Assembly (NCBI GenBank): GCA_963773585.1
Contig: CAVZBR010000001.1
Coordinates: 868,001 to 932,000 of the forward strand
Source: CAVXJN01 sp963773585
GTDB taxonomy: Bacteria; Pseudomonadota; Gammaproteobacteria; JASBUN01
Direction of reading: 5' to 3'
DNA: 64,000 nucleotides
Below are positions 7,379 through 16,614 of the stretch, piece by piece. Each line of letters starts with the position of its first letter. Position 1 is the stretch's first letter. Under the pieces are notes generated by a model. That model searched no databases and had not been told where the DNA came from. It was given only the letters and a program-made list of their open reading frames with translations. A program made the translations under genes and the position numbers.

Positions 7379-10177
7379 ATGGGAAAGCCAATCAAACGCA
7401 CGACGTTGCCGAAAACGGCGCTACTGGCGGCCGCCGCTGCGGCTGCGCTGTGCGCGGCTGTGCCTTCGTTCGCCGCCCGAAACCATTTGCAAGCCGCACA
7501 GGCCGCGCTCCAGGACGACCAATTGCGCACTGCCGTGATCGAACTCAAGAACGCGCTCCAGGACGACCCGAAGGATGCGGAGGCACGCCTGCTACTGGGC
7601 AACACCTATTTGCGCGCTGGGGATGTGATGTCGGCTGAAAAGGAATTGCGGCGCGCGGGCGACCTGGGCGTCCCACGAGACAAGTGGTTGATTCCGTTGG
7701 CCCAGGCGCGGTTGTGGCAAAACAAAGCCGGCGAGGTGCTCAAGGATCTGCAGGCGGAAAAAGGGGATTCCGAGGCGCTTCAAGTCGAGATCCATGCAAT
7801 GCGTGCCGATGCTGCATTGATCGACCGAAATTCCAAACTGGCTCACGAAGAATTCGAACTGGCACGCCAGCTGGACCCCAAAAGCGCAAAAGTGTTGTTG
7901 TTGGAGGCGCAATTCGCCCGCCAGGATGGAAATGAGGCGCGGGCTGCCGCCCTTGCAGACCAAGCGATCGCGGCCAACCCAAAATTTCTCGAAGCTTACC
8001 TTCTCAAAGGTCGCATGCTCCAGCATCAGGGCAAATTCCAGGAAGCGCTGGCGGCGTACGAAAAGGGTGTGCAACTTAATCCCCACCACATCAGTCTGCG
8101 TATTGCGCAAGCTGGCGCTCATCTGGGATTGCGAAAGTACGACGAGGCGGAACAGGATCTCAACGCCCTCGGACAGATCTCCAACCGATTGGTACTTGCC
8201 AGATACATGCGCGCATTGATTGCGCTGGGACGGGACCAGAATGAGGATGCTGAAAGCCGGCTCACGGAAATTCTTCGCAGCGCACCGGATTACGCCCCAG
8301 CCAATCTGCTTCTCGGAGTCCTGAACTACCGAAAGGGGCAGCTGGAAACTGCGGAAAGCTTTTTATCGAAATTCGTCTCGATGCAACCTTCAGACCTGCG
8401 CGCGGTAAAACTGCTGTCAGTCGTGCGACTCAAGCGGGGAGATCCAAAAGGCGCACTGCAGATGCTCGAGCCCCGTGTATCCACAGTCGGTGACGATCCG
8501 CAGTTCTTTGCATTGCTCGGCACTGCGTACATGAAGAACGGCGACTTTACAAAGGGAAACGAGTACTTGAATCGCGCCGCGGACCTGGCGCCCAATGAGG
8601 CTGCTATCAGGACCCAACTTGGTATCAGCCAACTGGGTAGCGGCGATACCGGACGCGCGGTCTCTGAGCTCGAGGCGGCCGTACAATTGGACCCCGATCT
8701 GATTCAGGCGGATCTGTTGTTGGTCATGGTGCACTTGCGCCAAGGGCAGTATGACGAAGCGCTGAAATCGGCACAGGCTATGGCCAAGCGCCACCCGGAC
8801 AATCCGATGCCCTATAACGTAATCGGTGCCGCATATTTGAGTAAAGGTGACCGTAAACAGGCCCGCGAGTATTTTCTCAAGGCTTTGGAGATCGATCCAA
8901 AATTCAACGCCGCGCGCATCAATTTAGCTCGCTTGGAGGAGGTTGACGGCAACAACGATGCGGGGCGCAAGTGGCTTGAGCAAGCGCTGGAGCAGGATCC
9001 GGGCAACCTGCGAGTGCTGCTCATGCTTGCGCAATTGGCTGAGCGCAGCGGCGACGCGCAACTGGTGCGTAAGCGCCTGGAAGAGGCGCGCGATGCCAAC
9101 CCGAAAGCGATCGAGCCACGGGTACTGCTGACCCGGCTGGAGCTGTCGAACAACGAGCCATTGAAGGCGCTGTCTACCGCGCGTCAATTGGCCAACGATC
9201 ATCCGCGCAATCCACTGGCATTACGCGCGCTGGGCCAAGCACAACTCGCGGCAGGCGAAACTGCGAGCGCCGTGGTGACTTTCGAGCGGTTCGTCGAAGT
9301 GCAGCCGAAGTCCGCCCAGGCCTATTATCTGCTCGCCGCGGCTCGGGTGAAGGCGCAGGACGTCGCCGGCGCGAGCCGCGCGCTCGATACCGGCCTCGGC
9401 CTCGATCCCGATCACGTGCCAAGTTTGCTGTTGCGCGGTGAACTGCAGATCAAACGCGGCGCTACCGACGACGCGCTGAAATCAGCACGACACTTGCAAG
9501 AAAAGTTTCCCCAATCCACAGCTGGCTACCGACTCGAAGGGGACATCGAACTCCATCAGAAGGATTACAAGAAAGCGGAAAGTGCGTTCAAGGCTGCCTA
9601 TGCGATCGGTCCGGCACGGGACCTGGCGCTCGTGCTGGTCAAGGTTCGTCAGCAATTGGGCGACGATCACGGCGTGGAAGCAATTCTCGAGGATTGGCTG
9701 AAGAAGAATCCTGGCGACGTCGATTCCCGGCTCTTGCTTGCCTCGGTCTTGCAAGCGAGCGGTCAGGCGAAAGCGTCCATCCGTGAATACGAAGCGAGCC
9801 TTAAGTCGCGCCCGGAAAGCGCGGTCGCATTGAACAACTTGGCGTGGCTATACGAGCAAGAAGGAGCCCGGCAACGTTCATTGCAATATGCGACTGAGGC
9901 CTATCGCATCAGCCCCGATCGGCCGGAGATTGCCGATACCTATGGTTGGATGCAAGTCCAATACGGCGATCCCGCTTCGGGCTTACGCGTTTTGGAATCA
10001 GCCTCGGCCAAGGCGCCCCACATTCCCGCTATCAAGTATCATCTAGCGTATGCGCGTTACAAAACCGGCGACGTCCAGCAAGCGCGAAAAGAGCTTGAAC
10101 GGCTATTGCGAACGACGCCGAAATTTCCAGAAAGCGACGCCGCACACGCCTTATTGCAAAAACTGGGCGGGACTTGA
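7379..10177 (+). CDS. PrsT-like TPR protein, exported by a cleavable signal peptide
   Basis: A 932-residue protein built almost wholly of tetratricopeptide repeats from about residue 30 to the end. Similar helical pairs recur every 34 residues (for example the repeated A-x-x-x-Y-x-K-G/A-x-x-L-x-P pattern). It matches the length and style of the PEP-CTERM TPR family TIGR02917. An alanine-rich signal peptide ends near PSFAA, suggesting signal peptidase I cleavage; there is no lipobox, unlike its neighbour and the usual PrsT. The ATG at 7379 was preferred over 7322 because GGGAGGG lies just upstream. It probably acts as a periplasmic scaffold for polymer export or PEP-CTERM sorting, which is inference. 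Confidence 0.88.
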   Translation: MGKPIKRTTLPKTALLAAAAAAALCAAVPSFAARNHLQAAQAALQDDQLRTAVIELKNALQDDPKDAEARLLLGNTYLRAGDVMSAEKELRRAGDLGVPRDKWLIPLAQARLWQNKAGEVLKDLQAEKGDSEALQVEIHAMRADAALIDRNSKLAHEEFELARQLDPKSAKVLLLEAQFARQDGNEARAAALADQAIAANPKFLEAYLLKGRMLQHQGKFQEALAAYEKGVQLNPHHISLRIAQAGAHLGLRKYDEAEQDLNALGQISNRLVLARYMRALIALGRDQNEDAESRLTEILRSAPDYAPANLLLGVLNYRKGQLETAESFLSKFVSMQPSDLRAVKLLSVVRLKRGDPKGALQMLEPRVSTVGDDPQFFALLGTAYMKNGDFTKGNEYLNRAADLAPNEAAIRTQLGISQLGSGDTGRAVSELEAAVQLDPDLIQADLLLVMVHLRQGQYDEALKSAQAMAKRHPDNPMPYNVIGAAYLSKGDRKQAREYFLKALEIDPKFNAARINLARLEEVDGNNDAGRKWLEQALEQDPGNLRVLLMLAQLAERSGDAQLVRKRLEEARDANPKAIEPRVLLTRLELSNNEPLKALSTARQLANDHPRNPLALRALGQAQLAAGETASAVVTFERFVEVQPKSAQAYYLLAAARVKAQDVAGASRALDTGLGLDPDHVPSLLLRGELQIKRGATDDALKSARHLQEKFPQSTAGYRLEGDIELHQKDYKKAESAFKAAYAIGPARDLALVLVKVRQQLGDDHGVEAILEDWLKKNPGDVDSRLLLASVLQASGQAKASIREYEASLKSRPESAVALNNLAWLYEQEGARQRSLQYATEAYRISPDRPEIADTYGWMQVQYGDPASGLRVLESASAKAPHIPAIKYHLAYARYKTGDVQQARKELERLLRTTPKFPESDAAHALLQKLGGT

Positions 10178-10369
10178 TGCTCCTCCGCATTGTATGGATC
10201 GGCGGTTCCTAGGGCGCTAACGAGCTACCGGAACGCATGCACCGGACGCGGCTGCACGTCGCTCTGCTGTGCACACTCGTGTCTGGTGTTTAGTAGTGCG
10301 AAATTTAATTCTGCGAGGTCAGTGTAAAAAATGCAGTCTGAGTGTCTTGTTGAGAAGCGAAATGTAGTC

Positions 10370-13135
10370 ATGAAGCTCCGACAGTTGTCGGCCGCGGGCT
10401 TGCTGGCCGTAATACTCGCCGGCTGCGGACATGACTTCACCGATGCGCAGTATGTCGAGCGCGCAAAAGATGCAATGGACAAAGGCGACCTGCGCGCAGG
10501 TGTTATTGAGCTGAAAAACGCAATCGGAAAGAATTCCGAAAACGCCGAAGCGCGTTGGCTGCTCGGAAAGGCCTATCTGAAAGTTGGAAACGGCGCCGCC
10601 GCCGAAAAGGAGTTGGAGCGTGCGAAAGAGTTCGGGATTCCTGAAGACGTGCTGGCGCCCTCGCTTGCACAGGCGAAACTGCTGCAAGGTGAATATCAAG
10701 CCGTGCTGGCACTTGCGCATGAACGCAATGAGCTTTCCAAGGAAGAAAATGCCGCGCTGGTTTCAGTTCGGGGTGACGCCTATCTGGGTCTTGGCGACTA
10801 TGGGCGCGCGAGTGAAGAGTACAAACGAGCTCTTACATTGGCGCCCCAATTTGGAGACGCTCTCATCGGGCAAGCCAATGTCGCGCTAGCACAAAACAGG
10901 TTGGAAGACGCCCGTGAACTAGTGCAAGGCGTATTGAAGACCAATTCGAAATCCGGTGAGGCCTGGAGCGTCCTTGGCGAAATCGAGCGGCGCGAAGAAC
11001 ATATCAAAGAGGCAATTGCCGCTTATACGAAGGCTATTCATAATCGTTCGAATAACGCTGGCGACCGCATCAACCGAGCGCTGTTGAATATTGCGCTTGA
11101 GCAATACGACGCGGCCAGTGACGATATCAAGATCTTGAAAAAAATCGGCATTCGGGATCCCGGCGTAAGTTTTGCAGAGGGGCTGTTGCACTACGCAAGA
11201 AACGAGTTCTCGTCCGCACAGACTTCATTTGAACAGGCATTGGCGACTGCGCCCAATTATGAACTTGCGCAGCTATATCTGGGCACCACGCATTTCGTGC
11301 TTGGACATCTTGAGCAAGCGCAGCAATACCTCAGCCAATACCTTGAACACGCGCAGGATTCAATCTCCGCACGGGAATTGTTGGCAGCGACTTACCTGCG
11401 ATTGAAACAACCGGCTGCAGCTCTGAAGGCGCTTGCGCCCGTACTTGGCCCAGCGCAGTCGAATGCAAAGGTGTTGGCGTTGGCCGCTGAAGCCAGTATG
11501 CAGTCGAAGCAGTACAGCCAGGCTACCGCCTTTCTGGAGCGCGCTGCGTCGACCGATCCGGATGATGCCAATTTGCGGACGCAATTGGGAGCAAGCCGAT
11601 TGCAGACAGGCGAGACCGATCGCGGCATCGCCGATCTCGAATCAGCGGTGAAACTCGATTCAGACAACTCGAAGGGCAGCGCACTGTTAGTGGTGAGCTA
11701 CATGTCGAAGGGGGAACTGAATAAGGCAGCGGAGGCGGCGCAGGCCTGGCAAAAGAGTCAGCCTGACAACCCTGTGCCGTACAACATGGCGGGGTTCGCA
11801 TATTTACAGCAGAAACAATATGCGAAGGCCCGCGAGTCTTTCGAGCAGGCGGTCCAAAAGAAACCGGATTTTTTCCCCGCCATCGTGAACATTGCCCGTG
11901 TCGATGTGCAGGAGAATCACATTTCAGATGCCAAAAAGCGCCTGGAAAGTATTCTTGAACAAAGCCAATATGTGCCGGCCATGCTGGCGCTGGCGAATCT
12001 CGCTGCGGCAAAGGGAGATGACGGAGAAGCTGTTTCATGGCTCACCCGCGCGAGCAATGTCGAGCCGTCGGCGATGCAGCCCCGGCGAGCGTTGGTTGCT
12101 CACTACCTCAGGCGCAAGGATACGGATGCCGCGCTTGATGCCGCGCGTAAAACGAAGTCCGACAATCCTCAGGCTCCATGGGCTTGGGATCTCTTGGCGA
12201 AGACCGAAATGGCGGCCGGGCACAGTGACGAAGCGCTTGACGTTTACCGCGAAATGGTCCGGCGCTCGCCGGCCTCAGCTTGGGCGCGCTACGAGCTCGG
12301 CTTGGCGCAGATTTCCGCCGGCGATGTTACGGGTGGTCGCGCATCGCTCGCCAAATCGTTGCAGCTACAACCGGGCTATCAGGAGCCGCAGCTTGCACTC
12401 ATATTGACGGATCTGCGTGCGAAAGAATTCGATCAGGCGGCCCAGCGCGCGGAACGCATGCAGGCGCAGCATCCGAATATGCCCGCCGGGTATGTCGTGG
12501 AAGGTGATGTGCGAATGGCGCAGGGGCGGTTCCAGCAGGCATCGGCAAGCTACGAACAGGCATTCAAGCTTAAACCCAATAACCTGTTGGTAATGAAACT
12601 ACATCTGGCTTTGACGCAGGCGGGCGATGCCGACGGCGCAGCCGACACCGTCAGAAGCTGGCTCGCGGATCACCCAGAGGATACCGGTACGCGTTTGTAC
12701 CTGGCGGCTGTATACAAGGCGGCGGGAAAGCTCGATAAGGCGATCCAAGAGTACGAGACGGTGCTCGGACACGATGAGAAGAATATCGCAGCTCTCAATA
12801 ATCTCGCGCTTTTGTATGACGCCAAAGGGGATGCGCGGGCTGCGGAGACGGCCGAGAAAGCCTATCGCGATCATCCGAACAACCCCCTGGTGATGGACAC
12901 CTATGGCTGGATGCTGACCCGGAGTGGCGATCGCGAGCAGGGTCTGGAGTTGCTGCGCAAAGCTGCCGCGGGTGCTCCCGGGGCTGGCGAGATCGGCTAT
13001 CATTTGGCGGTTGCGCTGTCTCAATCCGGACATAAAGACGAGGCCAGAGCGCTGCTGGAAAAAACATTGAAAGCTGCCAAAAACCCTTTCCCAGGTCAGA
13101 CCCAAGCCGAGAAGCTGCTCGAAACACTTCGTTGA
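10370..13135 (+). CDS. prsT: PrsT, PEP-CTERM system TPR lipoprotein
   Basis: A 921-residue TPR protein with a lipoprotein signal peptide. The lipobox LAGC falls at about residues 16-19 when the ATG at 10370 is used, with Gly after the Cys, which fits outer-membrane sorting. TPR units fill the rest of the protein. It is a paralogue of the preceding gene: both open with the pattern AVIELKNA-x(5-7)-AEARLLLG and share the C-terminal DTYGWM motif. It matches PrsT (TIGR02917). The frame opens at 10331, but that start would place 13 polar residues before the signal. It is followed immediately by a decayed transposase. Confidence 0.9.
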   Translation: MKLRQLSAAGLLAVILAGCGHDFTDAQYVERAKDAMDKGDLRAGVIELKNAIGKNSENAEARWLLGKAYLKVGNGAAAEKELERAKEFGIPEDVLAPSLAQAKLLQGEYQAVLALAHERNELSKEENAALVSVRGDAYLGLGDYGRASEEYKRALTLAPQFGDALIGQANVALAQNRLEDARELVQGVLKTNSKSGEAWSVLGEIERREEHIKEAIAAYTKAIHNRSNNAGDRINRALLNIALEQYDAASDDIKILKKIGIRDPGVSFAEGLLHYARNEFSSAQTSFEQALATAPNYELAQLYLGTTHFVLGHLEQAQQYLSQYLEHAQDSISARELLAATYLRLKQPAAALKALAPVLGPAQSNAKVLALAAEASMQSKQYSQATAFLERAASTDPDDANLRTQLGASRLQTGETDRGIADLESAVKLDSDNSKGSALLVVSYMSKGELNKAAEAAQAWQKSQPDNPVPYNMAGFAYLQQKQYAKARESFEQAVQKKPDFFPAIVNIARVDVQENHISDAKKRLESILEQSQYVPAMLALANLAAAKGDDGEAVSWLTRASNVEPSAMQPRRALVAHYLRRKDTDAALDAARKTKSDNPQAPWAWDLLAKTEMAAGHSDEALDVYREMVRRSPASAWARYELGLAQISAGDVTGGRASLAKSLQLQPGYQEPQLALILTDLRAKEFDQAAQRAERMQAQHPNMPAGYVVEGDVRMAQGRFQQASASYEQAFKLKPNNLLVMKLHLALTQAGDADGAADTVRSWLADHPEDTGTRLYLAAVYKAAGKLDKAIQEYETVLGHDEKNIAALNNLALLYDAKGDARAAETAEKAYRDHPNNPLVMDTYGWMLTRSGDREQGLELLRKAAAGAPGAGEIGYHLAVALSQSGHKDEARALLEKTLKAAKNPFPGQTQAEKLLETLR

Positions 13136-13139
13136 GGGG

Positions 13140-14050
13140 GGCGTTGATCGTCCGCTCCATTGGCGCTTGCCGAGCACTATCACGTGGCCGGCACGCTGGC
13201 GGCCAGCATCAGCGCCGGTTTCCCAGCCGGAAAAGCGCTGACTACGCACCTGCGCTGGATCCGCGCACGATGCGCTCCAGCGGATCGTGGGTAAGGATGC
13301 GTCGCCAAGTGCGTACCGGAGGCCCGTAGAAGGTTAGGGTCTCGGCACTTGCGCGGTCGAGCTTCGCCGCCGCGTTGCTCAGACGCATTACGTAGAGTTT
13401 CTGGATCACGATCTGTGCGTCATCTTGCGCCACTTTGGCGGTCTCACAGTCTCGGATCACTGGGCATGTCCGCGGCCGTACGGACGGGCTTGCGCGGCAC
13501 AACGGAGAACCCCTTAAGGTAGAAATGCACAGTGCGGCGCTGCCACTGCGCTTGGGGGACGACGCTCAGCTGCCACCTCGACCAGACCCGTGCAGGCAGC
13601 GGAGATGGTCGGGCGCAATCCGCTCAGACCCGATCCTTCAGGTGCAGAAGAAAGCCACCCAGCCGGACTTGTCTTCCTTGTGGCACTCGACGACGCCAGC
13701 ATATCTGGGCGTGACCGTGTTCGCCGACGCCGATGGCGGCCCCGCTCCCAGACGTTGCGTACGTTCATCGCGCAGCTGCGCTTGATCACCCGACCGCCCA
13801 GGCAGAAAGGGTAACGCGAGCTAAACCGGGGCGGTCGCGCACCCTTTTATGTGCGCGTAGGCGTTCTTGGTCAGCTCGCTGATCGCAGGAGCGTTGACCT
13901 TGGTGCCCCGTGATGCTTCGGGTATGTCGCCACGTGGCGTACCGACGTTCCTGGCAGCTGCATCTCCATCATCTCTTCGTCCACCGAATCCCCCGACGCC
14001 GGTAGCGCCCGATGGTCGACGTTTTGGAGGTCACACGTAAGCACTGTGGA
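13140..14050 (-). pseudogene. Decayed IS256-family (Mutator) transposase
   Basis: Pieces of an IS256-type transposase are readable on the minus strand in several frames. In order they are: EEMMEMQLPGTSVRHV (about 13940), NAPAISELTKNAYAHI (about 13875), VIKRSCAMNVRNV (about 13780), ISAACTGLVEVAAE (about 13600), and QAQWQRRTVHFYLKGFSVVP (about 13530). Then come ETLTFYGPPVRTWRRI with DPLERIVR (about 13290) and CVVSAFPAGKPALMLAA (about 13220). These follow the order of the family, including the DACxGLVE, QWQRC-VHFY and NPLERI motifs. At least four frame changes and internal stops show it is dead. I could not find inverted ends or a target-site duplication. It begins only bases after prsT. Confidence 0.82.
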
Positions 14051-14264
14051 GCATCCCAGCTGGCAACGTTGCAACCGGGGCCAGCGCAGCAATTGCCAGG
14101 CTGTAGCGGTCTACTCCATTTGGCCCTGCAATTGCTGAGCAGGTCTGCAGAAACTTCGGAAAGGTACGATCGCAGCCAAGTCCAGTTCAGCCAGCTGCCT
14201 GCTGGAGTTGCCAGACGGTGACGGGATTGCTACGCAACAAGTTTTGACGGCAAAGGTTTAGGCC

Positions 14265-14293
14265 AAAAAAAACCCCGGCCGTAAAGCCGGGGT
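14265..14293 (-). terminator. Rho-independent terminator of the PEP-CTERM gene
   Basis: CCCCGGC at 14273-14279 pairs perfectly with GCCGGGG at 14286-14292 across a 6-base loop. Read on the minus strand, the hairpin is followed by eight T residues (the A-tract at 14265-14272). It lies just past the stop codon of the PEP-CTERM gene and isolates it from the dead transposase. Confidence 0.93.
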
Positions 14294-14318
14294 CTCGTTC
14301 TACTGCCGATTTGATGAC

Positions 14319-15161
14319 TTAGGACTTCTTGCGGGCCAAGCTCAGGCCGCCCATGACTGCCAGGCCGAGACCCAGCAGGGCAATCGGACCAGGCTCCGGC
14401 ACGTTGAATTGTGCGGTGGTGTTGCTGCCGACCAACCAGCCGGTGTTGATGCCGGGGCCGCGCTGGTAAGCACTGGCGTTACCCACGACTGCGTGGAGAT
14501 TGCCGTCCGCGCCCACGATACCGTTGGCTTGGATCGGCAGATTGCCCGGGTTAGTGAGAACGCTCAGACCGAACTGACCATTGGACACTTGCGGGTCCTG
14601 CGCGTCCAGGCCTGCCGCGGCTGCGATATCAAGCAGGGTTCTAACGGTCCAGAAATCGTCGGCTTCGCCGATACCCAACTGTGCGAGCAGAGTTTGACCC
14701 ATTACGTTGGCAATGCCGGTGCTAGGTGCCACGGTCTGGTTGAACGACGGCTGCGCTGCGCTGGTGCGCTCATAGATGTTCGCGAATACGCCTGCGCCCA
14801 GGTTGCCGCTCGGTGCGAAGGTGATATCGGAAACACCGCCACCTAGATCCGTGATGCTCGACACTGTCAACTCGGCATAAGTCGTGAGCTGGTAAGGGGA
14901 CGGCAGCGGGTCACTGATCATCGTCGCGTTCACCGTGTTCCAACGCAGAATCGTCTGGATGGTGTCGCCGACAGCGAAGTTGCCCGACGTTTTCACCGCG
15001 CCGGTGGAGTCAACAATCCGCTCGACGTCGGTATCTTCGATCTGGTTGACGCCCTGGATGAACTGTCCGTTGATCACTGCGGCCTTGCTCCCGAACGACG
15101 CCAGCGCCAGAATGGCAAACGACGCTGCTACTAGGGAGGTCTTAAACTTCGTGTGTTTCAT
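14319..15161 (-). CDS. PEP-CTERM sorting domain protein
   Basis: A 280-residue secreted protein with an N-terminal signal peptide (hydrophobic core about residues 8-25, ending near SKAAV). It ends in a classical PEP-CTERM signal: VPEPGP, a hydrophobic helix (LLGLGLAVMGG), then LARKKS. XrtA in this window should recognise and cleave it at the inner membrane. The middle is rich in Gly, Thr, Asn and Ala and matches no domain I know. The ATG at 15161 follows a GGAG site; the frame opens at 15203. It has its own sigma-54 promoter (15231-15248) and terminator (14265-14293), so it is a single-gene unit, probably under PrsK/PrsR. Confidence 0.93.
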   Translation of the reverse strand: MKHTKFKTSLVAASFAILALASFGSKAAVINGQFIQGVNQIEDTDVERIVDSTGAVKTSGNFAVGDTIQTILRWNTVNATMISDPLPSPYQLTTYAELTVSSITDLGGGVSDITFAPSGNLGAGVFANIYERTSAAQPSFNQTVAPSTGIANVMGQTLLAQLGIGEADDFWTVRTLLDIAAAAGLDAQDPQVSNGQFGLSVLTNPGNLPIQANGIVGADGNLHAVVGNASAYQRGPGINTGWLVGSNTTAQFNVPEPGPIALLGLGLAVMGGLSLARKKS

Positions 15162-15230
15162 GGCAATCTCCACTTGTTTAGTGTTGTGAAATCCGTTTTC
15201 CAAAACTGGTAACTTGCTGGCCTACGAGAA

Positions 15231-15248
15231 AGCACATCCCGTGCCAAA
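15231..15248 (-). promoter_or_regulatory. Sigma-54 (-24/-12) promoter of the PEP-CTERM gene
   Basis: On the minus strand the sequence TTTGGCACGGGATGTGCT has the -24 GG and -12 GC exactly ten bases apart, and TGGCACG matches the -24 consensus fully. The start of the PEP-CTERM gene lies about 70 bases downstream. PrsR elsewhere in the window is a sigma-54 activator, so the pairing is consistent. Confidence 0.85.
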
Positions 15249-15308
15249 TAGAAAAAAACCAGTAGATACAGCCGCATACATCGCCTCAGAAACGCCGAGC
15301 GGCAGGGC

Positions 15309-15391
15309 GCCGTAAAAGAATCTGACGCTCTCTGGGGGCGAAATTTGGGAATAGAGCGCCTGCTCGATGCGCCACTCCAAAAGCCGTAAAA
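15309..15391 (-). promoter_or_regulatory. Duplicated TTTTACGGC element upstream of the sigma-54 promoter (possible PrsR sites)
   Basis: The 9-base word TTTTACGGC occurs twice on the minus strand, at plus-strand 15309-15317 and 15383-15391, 74 bases apart centre to centre (about seven helical turns). The copies lie about 65 and 140 bases upstream of the sigma-54 box, the usual place for an NtrC-type enhancer. Activity as PrsR binding sites is inference. The rest of the 468-base gap (15162-15629) also serves the divergent methyltransferase gene, and I see no further gene in it. Confidence 0.5.
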
Positions 15392-15629
15392 ATTCCCGAC
15401 GACTCCCGCTCTGACCGGACGGCTGTGGCCCATTTCGAGACGCCAGTCGCAACCCGGGCGAGAGCTTGGTGCCATACGGGTTTACTTGTGATTACAATGA
15501 GTTCGATCAGCGTTTCGGGGGTTCGTTGTACAGGGCCGTTTTTCCCGGGGCGGAACGGGGGACTGGCAATGCGACCCTGGTGCGCGCTTCCTGCCTCAGA
15601 AACCGCGCCGCCGCGCGACGAGGAGCGTC

Positions 15630-16487
15630 ATGCTTCCTATAGCAAAAATCATTTGGAATGAAGCCACCGCGGCTGGTCCGGCCACGCGCCGGCCGGAACC
15701 CATGGAAACCATGGAGGAATCCGAGCAAGTACAATCCTATGTCCAGGCGTACGCATGGGGTGGGCCGACATCGGCCCTTCAACTGCATCATTTGCGGGAG
15801 CTTTCTCTTCTCATTCGCCCTGGCGACACGGTTTTGGACCTGGCTTGCGGTCCCGGTCCGCTGCTGCTGGAGCTGGCGCCTCTATATCCCGATGTAAAAT
15901 TTATCGGTGCAGATTTGTCCGGAACAATGCTGGGCTATTTGCGCGACGAGGCACGCGCCCGCGGATTGCACAACATTTCCATCTTGGAAGAGGACATCCG
16001 CGTTTTGCCGTCGCTGGCCAGCGGCGAAATCGACCTCGTAATCTCCACTTCTGCATTGCACCATCTACCCGATGAAGAGGGGTTGCAGCGGGTGTTTCAG
16101 CGCACGCGGTCGCTACTCAAGCCGGACGGCGGCTTCTATTTATTCGATTTCGGCCTCCTGAAGTCGCGGCATACACGCGAAATCTTCGTCGCCGAGGTGG
16201 CGAAGCTGGCACCGCCGATTACTGTCGAGGACTACGATAATTCCCTGCAGGCGGCGTTTCCGATCCCACTGGTGTATGAATTCGCGAGCAAGGAGCTTCC
16301 GCGTCCTTACCAAGCCGTGTCCAGTGCATTCGTGGATTTCTTTTATTTATTGCAGACACTGCCGCGGGCGCCGTGTTCAGCGCGCGCACGCGAACATATT
16401 GCGCGGATTTGGAAAGAGTTGTCGTTGCAGATGAAATTGGAGCACATGATGTTGCGCCGGTTGCGGAAGCGCAGACTGATGAAATGA
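15630..16487 (+). CDS. Class I SAM-dependent methyltransferase
   Basis: A 285-residue cytoplasmic methyltransferase. Motif I (SAM binding) is VLDLACGPGPLLLEL near residues 68-82. The acidic motif II region is FIGADLSGTML, and the post-motif TSALHHLPDEEG precedes an LLKPDGGFYLFDFG block, the usual order for this fold. The C-terminal third is probably the substrate cap. The start at 15630 has a strong GAGGAG site; a second ATG lies at 15702. It is divergent from the PEP-CTERM gene and followed by a second methyltransferase, beside the exosortase-associated acyltransferases. The substrate is unknown; a small acylated product or a quinone-like molecule is possible. Confidence 0.82.
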   Translation: MLPIAKIIWNEATAAGPATRRPEPMETMEESEQVQSYVQAYAWGGPTSALQLHHLRELSLLIRPGDTVLDLACGPGPLLLELAPLYPDVKFIGADLSGTMLGYLRDEARARGLHNISILEEDIRVLPSLASGEIDLVISTSALHHLPDEEGLQRVFQRTRSLLKPDGGFYLFDFGLLKSRHTREIFVAEVAKLAPPITVEDYDNSLQAAFPIPLVYEFASKELPRPYQAVSSAFVDFFYLLQTLPRAPCSARAREHIARIWKELSLQMKLEHMMLRRLRKRRLMK

Positions 16488-16614
16488 AGAATCGTGCAAC
16501 GGGGGCTGTTTCCGTTGCTTATGCACACGGTATCGTGCCGGCGACGCGGTACCGCAGATGGTTTGCGCCGACCGAGCTGCACTTGAATCCGGTCGTCGCA
16601 ACGTGGGAGTGTAC

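Noticed and set aside
10290..10310. Sigma-54-like TGGTGTTTAGTAGTGC before the second prsT
   Set aside because: GG to GC spacing is eleven bases and the -24 element is poor.
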